Shown: positions 1-11,833 of the stretch, in pieces
Position numbering within the stretch: the first letter of the stretch is position 1
Layout of the letters: each line of letters begins with the position of its first letter
Source of the DNA: Punica granatum
Taxonomy: Eukaryota; Streptophyta; Magnoliopsida; Myrtales; Lythraceae
Assembly: GCF_007655135.1 (NCBI RefSeq)
Contig: NC_045129.1
Coordinates: forward strand, 33,295,122-33,359,121
Length of the DNA: 64,000 nucleotides
Direction: 5' to 3'
Translations under genes and position numbers: made by a program
The notes under the pieces: model-generated
What the model saw: only the letters and a program-made list of their open reading frames with translations
What the model was told of the DNA's origin: nothing
The model's database searches: none

Positions 1-151
1 CCTCCACTTTTCAAATTGAGGAAAATTAACGCAGCTCAGATTAAACGTAGCATGCAGAACAGCAGAAAGAACACATTCCCCACATAGATCTCAAAATTCA
101 GATAAAAAAAAATGACAAACAAAAATTCCGGGGTCAGTGGACAAAGCTCAC

Positions 152-322
152 CGTGGACACAGCCCGGACGACCGACTTCCCGGAAGCAGAGGGGACCGAC
201 AGGACATTCAGCTGCCGGCCAAGAGCGACCGAACCCGAGGCCTTCAGCCCGTTGAAACTGTGAATCCTGAGCTTGGGATCGCTCGGCACCACGGTGTTAG
301 CAGCTCCAAGCGACGCCGCCAT
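152..322 (-). CDS. First exon of a plastid-targeted protein (partial gene)
   Basis: The exon begins at an ATG at 322-320 and ends at a good donor (ACG|GTGAGC, intron starting at 151). It encodes 57 residues starting MAASLGAANTVV. They are rich in Ser, Ala and Val with scattered Arg/Lys and almost no acidic residues, ending near SGKSVVRAVST, which is typical of a chloroplast transit peptide and its cleavage region. The rest of the gene lies beyond the left edge, so the enzyme or structural role cannot be named. A CT/GA-rich 5' leader lies directly upstream. The exon call is inferred from composition and the splice site; I do not recognise the protein. Confidence 0.5.
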
Positions 323-363
323 AAGGTCTCGTAGCTCCGAATCAGCAACACCGTCCGGACAGC

Positions 364-384
364 GAGAGAGAGAGAGAGAGAGCT
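364..384. repeat. (GA)n microsatellite in the leader of the first gene
   Basis: An uninterrupted run of AG dinucleotides. On the minus strand it is a CT tract about 45-60 bp upstream of the first gene's ATG, a common position for pyrimidine-rich 5'UTR tracts in plants. Confidence 0.85.
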
Positions 385-460
385 AGGGTTTTACAAACAA
401 ACTGCCCGGCTAGTAAAGGACGAAGAAGAACTGCAATTTCTCCACGCACAGATATTTTTT

Positions 461-462
<2 letters not shown>

Positions 463-492
<30 letters not shown>
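463..492. repeat. (AT)n microsatellite
   Basis: About 15 perfect AT units. Similar AT runs recur near 9,738, 15,719, 20,729, 41,346, 47,080 and 57,341, and several generate spurious IYIYIY open frames. Confidence 0.95.
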
Positions 493-494
<2 letters not shown>

Positions 495-499
495 GTAGA

Positions 500-2500
500 A
501 TTTGTTTGTTCGTGCGATTTGAGTGGCAGCGGCTGAAAAGTGTTGGATTATGATACGAAAAAATTTCAGCTTTTTTTTGTCTATTTATTCTGAATTTCTC
601 TGATTTTTTTATATTTTTATTTGTCGTTCTAACGTGCGCTGTCACGTGCCTGACACACTGTTGTCTTTCCCCTGTTCAGCCTGTTCGGGGTGGTAATTCC
701 ACTCGAATGTCGTCGCGCGTGGTGGCCACCGCAGAGGAACCGGGTCAAATGAGGAACCGGAGGCGCGTGGGCTGAGTGGGTGGCCGGAGATGCAAAAGGG
801 AACCTGAAGTTGGCCACTTAGGTACATTGAACCTGGACGGGGTTTGCGACGGACCGCGATCAACTTGGTCTGCGGCTGCTAATTAAATTAATCGCTTCCA
901 TTGAGGACATTATGTTTTTATTAATTTATTATGGCACATATTATGCCGATTCCTACTAAATTCATGGAATCAAAGGAAAAGAGAAAGTTTGACATGAACT
1001 CTAAATATGCCAATTCAGTCATGTTGTATTCTTATCTATCACGGGGGATTATTACGAATGGTCCTTTCTCACAGTGACCGTCTCCATTATTTAGTAAGAG
1101 AGATAAAGCCGGCCAAAAATTTATATGTTGCATTCGTCCATCGAACGAGTTTTCTAATGAAGTTATGGAACATCTCATAATTTGTAATCATGCTTTTATC
1201 TTCTTGCTCATATCTTAACAATAAGCACAAAAGTTACAAGTTATTCATCATTAAAGTGAATCCTCTACGTGTTCGCGTCGATTAACTCGCTAGTATGACT
1301 TGCAGATGCAATTTCCAGATTTAGTTCATGTAGTGTGGGGACCATCCTAATGTTGATTTCTTTTTTTTTTAAAGAAATGACAGAAAAGGCAAAAAGACAA
1401 GATGTTGCGGGGCGAATGGAGGAAAATATATAACAAGAAATAAGTCCAACAATCAATATGAATTAGTGTAAATAGTTCCGCTGTTATTCGTTTCGATTAA
1501 GATTTTGAATTAGAATTTTATGAATGGATAAAATTTATATTAGATGAATTTTATCCTCTTAGTGGATCGACTTGACTCAAACTGATTAGTTCCGAATATC
1601 ATGATATACAAAAAAATAATAATAATTCAACGAATATCAAAGAGTTTGAGTGCCTATTAAGGGTATATGAACTTTGAGCCTCATGCTTTCATTATTAAGG
1701 GCCATGAAAAAGAGGAATCTCTTTTTCCTTTTCCTTCTTCTTTTTTTTGTCCCCTCTATAAATTAATTTTCCCGTTTGTTGTTTTTTTTTTGTGCTGGAA
1801 GGATTATATAATATGCAATTAATTTCCACTCAACTGTCTATTGCACTAGGTTTTTTTATCCGTGCATCACACGAGACTTTTACTACAAATATAATTGAAT
1901 TTATCTAATTCAAGCTATACTATTTCAAAAATTTCATAAACATTATTTCTTTTTCCTATGGTATATAATATCTATTAATTATATCAAAATATCTTAAGGA
2001 ATTATGACTAATTAATATATTACTATTATATTGAAGAAGGAAAGTAGTCGAACAACTTTTTCAAAATTATTATGTTTTAGAAATTTGATCAAAAATCAAT
2101 AAACATGAGTTTTGAAGATAATTTTGTAATAATATTATTTATGCATAAGTTGTGATGATATATTAAAGTATTTCATGCCTCAAATATTTATACATATATA
2201 AATTAAAATATTTATAAACTTTTAATTTATATGCATGTACTAATTTAATCCAAATTATATATATTCACAATTATGCCACTATTTATTACACTGTTTTCAA
2301 GTTTATTTATTATATAGATTAAGCAAATTGTATAAGCTAGCTATGCTTAATTTTGAAAAGGAATTTGGAGTCGCCTATAATCATATATCTGAACCCTGCA
2401 CTGTGCGTGTCAGAGTAACATGACATATTCGTTGGTCCCGTTTTGCACAAATAAATAAAATGAATTTTCCTTTTTTAAAAAAATTATTTTCTCATATGTT
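500..2500. other. Intergenic, no gene seen
   Basis: The first part (about 620-880) is GC-richer and probably promoter sequence of the first gene. The rest is AT-rich with homopolymer runs. Open frames are short and carry no recognisable motif. Confidence 0.6.
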
Positions 2501-2515
2501 GCTTCTTTTTTTTTT

Positions 2516-2690
2516 TTGAACTCTAATATCTTGAAACTTAATTGGGTCATGACTAATCCAGTCGAGCTGAGTCGGCTCACTAAATGGTAAAATCCTTCCA
2601 ACATAGATTTTCTGCATTCATAGGGATTCGAACCTGAGACTTTACTTAAATGAAACAAGTGCCGAACTATTTGGACCAACCCACGTTGGT
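2516..2690 (-). mobile_element. tRNA-derived SINE with poly(A) tail and target-site duplication
   Basis: Read on the minus strand, the element starts with a tRNA-like head. It has a box-A-like segment around 2,661-2,678 and a perfect box B (GGTTCGAATCC, complement of 2,624-2,634), and it ends in 12 A residues (T run 2,516-2,527). It is flanked by ATATGTTGCTTC (2,504-2,515) and ATATGGTGCTCC (2,691-2,702), 10 of 12 identical, consistent with an aged target-site duplication. Length, pol III boxes, tail and duplication together support a SINE. Confidence 0.75.
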
Positions 2691-2836
2691 ATATGGTGCT
2701 CCTTTTATGAGTTAAAAAATAGTATTTTTACACCTTCCTTTTAACTTCAATTTGATGGAATGATCTTTTTTCAAAAAACTTAAATAATATTTATTTTTTC
2801 ATTTCTACTAAAATTTGCTATATATTTTTTTTAAGG

Positions 2837-3190
2837 GATAATTGCGCCATATAACCTAACGTTTGAAGGAATTCTTAGTTCTAGCCCAAACTTAATTTTT
2901 TACTTGAGATATCCTAATATTGACGTGTTGGTTTCACATTTATCCCGACGCTAACTTCCCGTAAAAAAATGACGAAATTACACATGTTGCACGTTAATTT
3001 TGTAATATTGCTTACATGTGTTACAAAATTAACGTGTCACATGTGCAATTCCGTCAATTTTAGATGGGAAATTAGCGTCGAGATACATGTAAAACCAATG
3101 TGTCAATGTTAAGATATCTCAAGTAAAAAATCAAGTTTGGACTAGAATTAAGAATTCCTTCAAACGTTATGATATATGACGCAATTAATC
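2837..3190. repeat. Foldback (long inverted repeat) element
   Basis: The two halves are near-complementary. The left arm starts GATAATTGCGCCATATAAC and the right arm ends ATATGACGCAATTAATC. Internal pairs such as ACTTGAGATATCCTAA against AAGATATCTCAAGT also match. The whole unit could fold into one hairpin. No coding potential. Probably a foldback MITE. Confidence 0.75.
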
Positions 3191-3245
3191 ATTTTTTTTT
3201 AATAATTTCTTCTATGTAAATATATTTGTATACAATGATATCATG

Positions 3246-3405
3246 GTAAATAAATTCGTTTATATAAGTAAACTCTTTTATACTCTCAAGTTGAACAAAA
3301 AAATCACTACTTTTCGTGATACATAATAAATAAGTTCGTTTGTATAAATATACTCTTTCATATTCTCAAGTTGAACCCAAAAACCACTATTTTTTCATAA
3401 TACAA
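3246..3405. repeat. Two tandem copies of an 80-bp unit
   Basis: The segment with TAAATTCGTTTATATAAGTA and CTCTCAAGTTGAAC is repeated 80 bp later with scattered substitutions (TTGAAC at 3,291 and 3,371). Confidence 0.7.
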
Positions 3406-3854
3406 TTATGTTTTGCTATACGAAAATTCATTCATTCCTGTCCATTATTTATGTGTACCAAACGTAGTCTTTGGGTAAATGAACTACTTACTACTCCAAT
3501 TGGATTGTTTTAGTCTATTGTCTCAAGAAGCCAAAAATGAGATCGAACTCACTGAATTTTGAACTGTTGTATTTCTTGCTAAAATGGTTCGCTTCTTACA
3601 TCGACCAACCTCACCGTTTCTTTTTTCTTGTTAAACTCAAAAAAACATATTTCTGATAGTCACAGTGTCTCCAAAACCACGTAGGCGTCATCAAACTTCC
3701 GGTTGAACCTATTGCACCAGCAGTCCGATGTATGGTCCACTCTTGAAAAATGGACATTATGGTAATACTAGAAGTAGTAGCTTGATTACACAATATAATA
3801 AGGTGAACTCTATTCATTAGTACTCACACCAAAAATGGCCCTTCAACTCAGTTG

Positions 3855-4764
3855 CTAGCTTCCTCCATTGAAATCTTCAGCTGGCAAAGAGCTTGAGGTG
3901 ATGGAGCTGGCTAGAGCTTCCGAACTTACTAATGGAATCTCGGGGGTGTATTCAGGTCCGTCGATGGAGGGCTTTATGACGGTATAAAATAGCACATTAT
4001 AGAAGATGGTGAACACCAGAAGGGCAACCGTTAAATATGCCAGGAAGGATCCTGAGAGCTCGGTTGCGTCTTCTTCTGTTGCAGTCCGATCCCTTGACAG
4101 CTTAACATCCGAAGCTGAAATTCCATGGAATGAGCAAAAATCACATCTAAAGCTAGGTCCATGAAGTATACAATAGAATGGCATGATTCCGAAATGGAAT
4201 TCGCACATGATATGTATCCTAGATGCTCGCCTTTAAACTAACTAGTTATACCGATGATCTTTTACATGATCAGAAACATTAAAGAAATCTCTGCAGAAAA
4301 TCACATATATTGAAACTTGAATGGCTGGGATCATCCGACCGATACAATATGACACGAAAAGACAGCAGGAGATAACAAATTTAAAATGCTAAGTACCCAA
4401 CTAACTAAACAGCGAGCATGAAAATCCGAGCTATATCACAAATCAGTTTACCTCTGATTTTAGGTGAGGGGATTGGTTTCTTGGAGAGGCTTTCGAGCTG
4501 CTGGTCGAGCTTCGAGAGGGCTTCCCGAGCCTTGTCCTGGTCTATCTCATACTGCTGCTGCGACTGCGACTCACTCTTCTCAGCCGCCCGTGCAGTGACA
4601 GATGAAGAACGGAGTCCCCGCCTTGCTCTTCTCGTCTTAAAAGTAACAATCTCGCTACCATGCTGGTTGGTTTCGGGATTCACCCGAGACTTGCCGGTGA
4701 CGAGAAGAGAAGGTGATGACGATAAGAGATTTCCGCGAAGAGGGGGGACTTGCAGAGACAGCAT
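3855..4764 (-). CDS. Plastid-targeted single-helix membrane protein, function unknown
   Basis: Two coding exons: 4,764-4,452 and 4,114-3,855. The donor (ATCAGAG|GTAAAC) and acceptor (TTTCAG|CTTCGG) join in phase to give PKIRASDVKLS, for 190 residues ending FNGGS and a TAG stop. The ATG at 4,764 is chosen because the frame upstream has only a TTG start. Residues 1-60 are basic, Ser-rich and poor in acid, fitting a chloroplast transit peptide. Residues about 70-97 (Gln- and Glu-rich, KAREALSKLDQQLESLSKK) look like a short amphipathic or coiled-coil stretch. Residues about 127-150 (SGSFLAYLTVALLVFTIFYN) form one strong transmembrane helix followed by VIKPSIDGPE and a Ser-rich tail. Both exons show intact coding character. 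A thylakoid or envelope location is inferred; I do not recognise a named family. Confidence 0.8.
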
Positions 4765-4861
4765 CTGAAGGAGCTGTGCCTTGTGGATATGGTTGGACAA
4801 GACAAACAAGTCCCAACCTTAGCTCACAAAGACATAGGATTAGATTGGGGTGTGCAGATTC

Positions 4862-5490
4862 AGAGTAATTTTTTTTTTTTGCACAGATTCTAAGATTTTG
4901 AAACTGGTCTCTACGAATCTGGAACCGCAATCTATTTGGAACCTGAATTATACTATAGATTTCGGATATCTAGTTGGAAACTGTAATTTTTTTTTCTCTT
5001 CAAGCACAATAAATGAAATAAATAACTACAAAAAAAATCTCATTCACAATCACAAAAAATAAATAAATGTCGATATAGATTAATCGGATCACATCTATCC
5101 ACAAAAATAAAGGATTATGTAGTTCTCTTTAGAGTTATATAATAGATAAAGCAAATACGCAACCAAGAGATTATGTAACTATTTAGCACAAAAAAAAAGG
5201 ATGATGTAGCTCTTCTCAGCAGACAAAGTAAATAAGCTCTCCTTAAAATTCTGTAATTACTATCTCGCACATATATGTAAATATAAAATAACTTTTTCAG
5301 AAAAAATATAAGTCCCATCGAATCCATAGGTACTCTACATGTTGAAATCGGAACCAAAACCTATTTTCACTGATTCCTTAAATTACTACATGAACCCTAC
5401 CATATTTTCCATTGGAGTTACTGTGACCCTATTCTAACCGGTAGATTTTCAATCTGTTTCGGATATATCCTGTATCTATCCACACCCTGG
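4862..5490. repeat. Dispersed repeat, copy 1 (GGTATCCGGT-type)
   Basis: This stretch shares scattered blocks with 10,190-10,825: TTCTAAGATTTTGAAAC, a stop-rich T/A centre, GAAATCGGAACC, and GATATATCCTGTATC against GATATACTCGGTATC. Both copies contain complementary segments at their ends, so it behaves as a degraded inverted-repeat transposon. No protein-coding content. Confidence 0.55.
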
Positions 5491-5867
5491 GATTAGAGAC
5501 AGAATTTCTCTGCTGAGAGGAGAAATTCATTGACACTTCCCTCAGGCCCAAATCCATCAGTGAATATAACAGGCCTGGGCCAGTTCTCAATCTTACCACG
5601 CGATTATGAAAGAGGATGAAATTCTGTTCCGAGATGAGGAAAACGAACCCCAAATCTGAATATAACCGATATGAAATTACTTCGAAGGAAAATATTATCG
5701 GGATACCATGTAATGGAGAAGGTGGTATTGCGTAATGGGAGAGGAAAATGGCACATTAATAAACATCCCATTATAGATTTTTCTTTGATTGAACGATGGT
5801 ATAGCTCCCTAACTTCCATACCATAGCTCGGTCCATTTGATCACAATTGTCTGTCCTCACGAGAGAG

Positions 5868-8674
5868 TTATATCCCAGGCAGCGGAAACTGGGCAGTCAG
5901 GACCTCGACTTTTCTTCGGAGATCTGAGACCTTTTCCTTTAAGGGAAAGTCAGGAGATGCCACATACTTCATGAAGTCCCAGAGCTTCTATCCCGGGGCA
6001 GACTCGTTAGCTTCGAGAGTGATCTGGATGCCCTCATGAATGAATTCAGCTGTCGCCTCAATCTCGTTCTTGGAAAATCCCTGTGCTGTCATCGCAGGTG
6101 AGTCGATATGAATGCCACCAGGAAGGGTCGGCACTAGGGTACTCACATCATCTTTAGATTGAAAGAACAAAAAAATTATCAGATCATTTGGATCACTGGA
6201 GAACAGTACATTATTCAAAAGATTCTAATCTAGACCTTAGGTATAAATATACTTCCAGACCGAGGTCAATCATAGAAGTCGATAGCCGAAGTTGATGGGC
6301 CCCACTATGACAAGTGACTGATCGGCGCAACCCGAAGATTCTTTCTCTAACTGGCTCTATGTAATAATTTCCCATATTACAGGTGGAAACTCGTAGAACT
6401 TTACCTGGAACAGAATTCTTGTTGAGAGTGATAGAGGCCATGTCAAGAATCTTCTCCACCCGATCACCATCTAAACCCTGTTCATGTAATTCATCGAGAT
6501 GGTCAAAGAATAACTTCTTTAAATAGATAGATATTTCACCAGTTTTATTATGTTTTTTCTTGCCAGATCAATCTTATTAAGCAGAGGGCAAGAAATTTAC
6601 AAGTGGCCTAAGATCTACAAGAACGAGGTGATTGTCACTGCCTCCTAAGACCAGTGAGTATCCCAATCGATCAATCCTGCAGCAAGAGCTCTGCAATTAG
6701 ATATGACCTGAAAGAAATACCGAGCCGAGATATCATCAGATAAGATTAAGGAAAATGCTCTAATCACGGGTAGACAGTTTCAAATACCTTGTTCTGGTAA
6801 GCCTTAAACTCCGGTGACTCAGCGAATTTTAAACAAACTGCAACCTCCCAATTATGTGATTATGAGGACCACCCTGCACATAAAAGGTTCGCAGATAAGA
6901 TTAAAATTATATATCAACTCTTAAACCAAGGAACGTGAAAATAATTTACGAATCTGATATTTTGAAAGTAGACCTTTAAGCTTGGAAAGACATTATTGAT
7001 AGCAGACTCAAGATCAACTCCAAGAACTCGATCCTTCCTGAAAAAGATCACGCCACCTCTCGCCCCCCTTAAGGACTAGAAAAAGGGAAATTCATCGGAT
7101 ACAATTTTAATTGCAGAAAGTTCGGCAAGAGAATATAAACCAGAACAAAGTAAAAAAGGAAAGATTTTGAATTAGCACCTTGTGTGTTGTCGTTGTCACA
7201 AATTCACAGTACTCAAAGAGATCAGCAACTACGGAAGCAGCAACAAGTCCACTTATGTGAGCCATATCCATCATGAGAAATGCCCCAACAGCATCAGTAA
7301 TCTGCCAATGAAAACAAATTATGGTTAACGAGTCACAAAAAGAAAAACGAGGTTCTCATATTAATTCATGTCAGCAAATAGTAATAACAAATAATTATCT
7401 TGACATATTCCTTTAACTTCCTGAAGCGAGGATAATCAAAATCACGAGGGTATGCACTTGCACCAACAATAATGAGTTTTGGCCTGAAGAGGGTTGCCAT
7501 TTTCTCGAGCATGTCATAATCAATGAGGCCTGTTATAGATATCAAACTGAACTCAGAAGAAAGAACCCCAAAAGACTAGTGCTTCATCATGACAGAACTA
7601 GAATAAGAGCCCATCACCGGTTGATCTGTCAAGTCCATAAGTCATGGACTCAAGTGCCGGAAACCCGCCTCTTAGGGGTCATGAAGCCACGAGACAAGTT
7701 TCCTACATGAGACAAATCCAAACCCTGCGTTGATTAAAGACACATAAATTACTAAACTTTGCCGAGCGAAATAATTTCAAATGATAAAATCGTGGAAAAA
7801 GAGGAAGGCAGATGGTACGGTCATCTGGGTTGAGAATTGCGGTGTAGGCCTCGAAATTGGCAGGGGAGCCAGATAATGGCTGAACGTTGACACCCCACTT
7901 CTTTGTATCCAAGTGAAATGCCGCCAAAGTCCTTATCTGGCATAGGATCTCAAGCTCATCAATATACTCATTTCCACCATAATACCTGAATAGGGAAAAG
8001 AAAAAAAATAAAGGAAGAAAGCAGAATATCTTACAACGATCATCAGTGAACAATTGGCAAAATCAGAGGAAAACAGAGTTTCAGATCAGGTAACTCACCT
8101 GGCAATCCTTCAGAATACTCGTTTGTGAGACAAGGGCCCAGTGCCTCCATCACTGCCCGAGATGTAAAATTTTCGGAAGCAATAAGTTCGAGACTTTTGA
8201 ACTGCCGATTTTTTCCTTGTGGATTATTGCACGCACTTCGGGATCAGCTTCAGACAGGCCATCATCTATGAAGCTGTATCCATTGCCTGAAGAAATGCAG
8301 GAACAACTAATTTGTTCAATAAATACAACCTGTAAGTATGCCAAAGCAGCACAATCCTCCTAAACCTTATTATTATTGTTGTATTGGTGGAAAGTGTGAC
8401 AACAGAATAGAGATCAACATGCAGCAGCGTAAGGTTCATATAGGATGAGACATTTACATTCAAGCTCGGTTATGGGCGGAGAGACTGAAGAGGCTGCCCG
8501 AGCAATGACTAAGCTTCCTTGGGTGAAAGAGGAGTGAAGTGGCTTAACTGAACAGAGATTTAACTGACGAGGGAATCCATTTAAATTGGGCCCTTTTGGA
8601 GGGAAAGGTGATGCCTTGGCCAATATGGGCTGTTGCAGAGAACCTGTCACTGCAGCTCCACCACAAGCCTGCAT
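5868..8674 (-). pseudogene. SHM3: Serine hydroxymethyltransferase, plastid type (decayed, introns retained)
   Basis: Serine hydroxymethyltransferase interconverts serine and glycine using PLP and tetrahydrofolate. Eleven coding exons can be traced, approximately 8674-8458, 8286-8099, 7985-7819, 7724-7618, 7529-7417, 7301-7179, 7075-6974, 6873-6788, 6707-6601, 6477-6405 and 6152-5868. The N-terminus MQACGG with LQQP matches the plastid isoform (Arabidopsis SHM3). Recognisable blocks are [54 protein letters not shown], the PLP-lysine motif VTTTTHK (Lys codon 7,181-7,179), GGSDNHLVLVDLRP and SITLNKNSVPG. Lesions are a one-base loss in an A run (T run 8,209-8,214), loss of the Gly-Lys-Arg codons at the start of exon 3, an in-frame TGA with a small deletion at 7,652-7,650, a frameshift in exon 8, disruption in exon 9, and a TAG at 5,990-5,988. 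Retained introns mean it arose by DNA duplication or local decay, not retroposition. Confidence 0.9.
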
Positions 8675-9179
8675 CTTGGCTTCGAAAACTATATGTCTGC
8701 AAAAGATAATGCAAATCCCTTTCAGTAAAAATTCTTTATTATAAAAAATATCTGAACTAATTGCACATGAGCATCCGGAAAAAAAAAAAAAAAAAAAGAT
8801 GCACCAGGGTCCATCACATTTTAGCTGGGACTTGATTTCTGAAGAGTTAAGACCGGCCAAATTCATTCGAAACCCAAAGTTCATAGCTTCACCAAAATCC
8901 ATAAGAAAGCCGAGCAGCCGATGCCAACATGATCCTTCATCATATGCACTGAGCAATTTGAGGGTGCTCCAAACATTCTCCTGATTTCCAGTCGAAACAT
9001 GGGCTTCTAACAGGTACGCCGATCAAATGGAGTTCACGAGCCAAAAAAAAAAAAAAAAAAAACACAGATGCTCCAACTGATTAGAAACAATGGCCAAGTA
9101 AGTAATATTCTCCCCTACCGAGGACAATTGCAAATGAGATACCAGATAAAGGCAGTAGTCCGGATTGAAAATTAGCACC

Positions 9180-9290
9180 TTGCAGACGGTAACATCTCAG
9201 CCGTCGCAGAGATGATGAAGCCGCAGATATCACCGGAAGAGGTGGAGGAGCGACAAGCCTCCGGGATGAGCTGCCAAGCTGCAGAGTGTG
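9180..9290 (-). other. Probable 5'UTR exon of the SHMT pseudogene
   Basis: On the minus strand a pyrimidine-rich segment ends at GTCTGCAAG|GTGCTA (donor at 9,178). A matching acceptor (CTTTTGCAG) lies just upstream of the SHMT ATG. This suggests a leader intron of about 0.48 kb that contains two long A runs (near 8,780 and 9,043). Inferred from splice sites only. Confidence 0.4.
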
Positions 9291-9299
9291 TGAAGGAGG

Positions 9300-10189
9300 A
9301 AGAAGAAGACGGGGTTCAATTTTTTATTTTTTAAATTTTTTATCTTCTTTTTCATTTTTGTGCGGCGCGAAAATATTTGTGGTTGATTGATTAAAGATCC
9401 AATGGACTGTTCGGCCCAAAACGTTTGGGCTGGGCCTTGGAAAAAGTCCAAAGATGGGGAGAAGAATTGAGGGGGGCACACGTCGGACGACATGTATATT
9501 CAGTTAAGTTCGGTTTAGTCGACCGTTATGCTCTCCGAAAATCGGAATCGCGGATATACTATGATGCAACTATGTAGGTGCGTCGCGCCATGTTCGAGCT
9601 CACCTCTTGAAGTTCATGGCATGCCCTGAATTCTTCGGAAGTCGATGGCAAGCATGAATTTGGTTGAAGTTGGAAACTTTGAGCTTGAGTGTTTGATTTG
9701 ATCATGGTTTTGTTCATGTTGCTCATAAATGTTTTCAATATATATATATATATATATATCCTTGGCTGTCTTTCTCTCAAGAACCGCTGTGCTCGCGGGT
9801 ATAAGTGCGATTGGCATGTATGTCTTTTCCATGTATGCTGTTAGCTTACCTAACTTTTTTTTTTTTGGTTATAAAATAAGTATATGAACTAATACAGGGA
9901 AATAGAAACGAAAGCTAAATAAAAAGGTACGAGTACAATTGCTAATAAAAATTAAAATCGAAACCTTTAAATAGTTAATAAACGAAAATGAGTGCTATTG
10001 CATTAACCTCCATTATTATGCTCACGTAACTTTGCTGCAGTATACAAGGATTCTTGCAGGTTAAGCTACGGAAGAGGGTCCACTATACAAGCACACCCAC
10101 AACAAAGCCTTCCCTTGTTTCATGCCATATGACTACTAACCGTATGGGATAGTGTCCACCTTGGGCTTAACCAGTCGGAGGTAAGAGCG
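9300..10189. other. Intergenic with AT microsatellite, no gene seen
   Basis: Holds an AT run (9,738-9,759) and a T-rich run near 9,857 followed by TATGAACTAATACAGGG. A related motif follows a T run near 34,553, so both may be old LINE 3' ends on the minus strand. No convincing coding sequence. Confidence 0.5.
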
Positions 10190-10825
10190 TTCGGTTCCGG
10201 GTATCCTTTTTTTTTCACGATACCCGGACCCTACCCTATAAGGAGCAGGTTCTAAGATTTTGGAACCGGACCATATCCTATTGAGTCATGAAACCGAAAC
10301 CTACCCAGAATTTGTATTATCCCACAAGTTCCGGGTACCTTGTTGGAACCTGTAAATTTTTTTTGTCTCACTAAATAAAATCGAAAATGTCTCATCAATA
10401 ATCAATAATTACGCATAATAAAATGTCAACATAAATTTAGATTAAATCCACAATATATCTATAACAAAGAGTAATATATCTCATAAATCAATCCACAAAA
10501 CTAAACATCTGTAAGGTATCACCGATGATACATCTATCATCGTCAAACCAAGACTACCAACGATAAAGAATGCGAAATTTCCATCAAGTGAAGAGAGAGA
10601 CCGAGAGGGGAATAAAGAAAAGTAAAAGGGAGAGATATATCTGAATATAACTAGAGAAATTATTATCTGGTTACCCTATATGTAAGAACCGAAATCGGAA
10701 CTTGTTTTCACCGGTCCTAATTTTAATACACGGACTTTACCATATTTTTAATACGAACTATCCAGAACATATCCTAACGGGTAGGTTTCGACCGGTTACG
10801 GATATACTCGGTATCCGTGCACGGG
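10190..10825. repeat. Dispersed repeat, copy 2 (GGTATCCGGT-type)
   Basis: Partner of the 4,862-5,490 copy. It begins GTTCGGTTCCGGGTATCC and ends with ACGGATATACTCGGTATCCG, so its ends are near-complementary as expected of a MITE. Confidence 0.6.
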
Positions 10826-11467
10826 TCGGAGATGTCTTATTTCCTCGTACAGGTTGATGATTGCTTCGCTAAATCTAATGTCTGTCAGCTCCTCAACACG
10901 TAAAACCGAAGCCGAATTTTGGGTTGGGGAGGGGGGGTGTTTAAGAACTGATTCGACCTTACAGGTTCCTAGAGCAGACAATCATCTAGAGAAATCGAAA
11001 TAGATTATAGAAAGTGAAATGCTTCAAATTGAAAAAGTTGTCAGATTGAAGATCGCCAATCGATTGAGCACTAGCTCTACCATGATACTGATACACCCAT
11101 TGAGCGAAGCCTTTAGCATGTGCTAACCACATGTCAATCGGTCCGTGGACCTAGCTAGCCGCTCCATGTGATATAGTTAGTGTTGTCGCTTGTCAGCCTC
11201 CACTATACATTTTTTTTTCTTTTTAATTACAAAAGAGGTCCCAGGATCATTTGAGCTTAAGGAAGAAAGGAGGTGAGAAAAGGGGAAAAAATTTGCAATT
11301 ATTATCAGTAAATGATTTCTGATCAAGTGAGTGAACAGTCGGATATGAAAACTCACGACTATAGTTTTTAAAACCAGATTAGGAGCATAACCTGCCAAGG
11401 TATGGATTTCTGGTTTTATGGGTTCAATTACCAATGGATTGAATCGGATTTGTAGAAAAATAATTAA

Positions 11468-11833
11468 ATAAAGGGCAAATTACGCTATATATTCTATGAT
11501 TTCACTATTTTTTAAAATTTATACTATGCCTTTAAAATTATAAAAAAATATTCCATAGTTTACATTTTTTTTTTCAAATCTATCCCGCCGTTATATCTTC
11601 CGTCAACATTTAACGATCTTGCTACTGTGGCCATTTATTTGGGATAGATTTAAGAAAAAAATTAAAACAATGGGATATACATGGAGCCTACTTACGTTTC
11701 ATAAATGAAAAATATAACGTTGGGATAGATTTGAAAAAAACCTATAAAATTATGAGATATTTTTTATCATTTTAAAAATATATAATAGATTTGAAAAAAA
11801 TGTGAAATCATGATATATATGGAGTAAAAATCA
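11468..11833. repeat. Foldback (long inverted repeat) element
   Basis: The left half contains AAATCTATCCCGCCGTTATAT and the right half ATAACGTTGGGATAGATTTG in inverted orientation, with T-rich arms opposed by A-rich arms. Its AAATCTATCCC(G)GCGTTAT core is shared with the sharper hairpin at 14,408-14,750, so the two are one family. Confidence 0.65.

Noticed and set aside
2620..2690. Possible tRNA gene
   Set aside because: Only box A and box B similarity is present. There is no full cloverleaf, and a poly(A) tail plus duplication show a SINE.
9559..9832. Minus-strand frames containing IYIYIY stretches
   Set aside because: The frames run through the AT microsatellite, and nothing on either side resembles a protein family.
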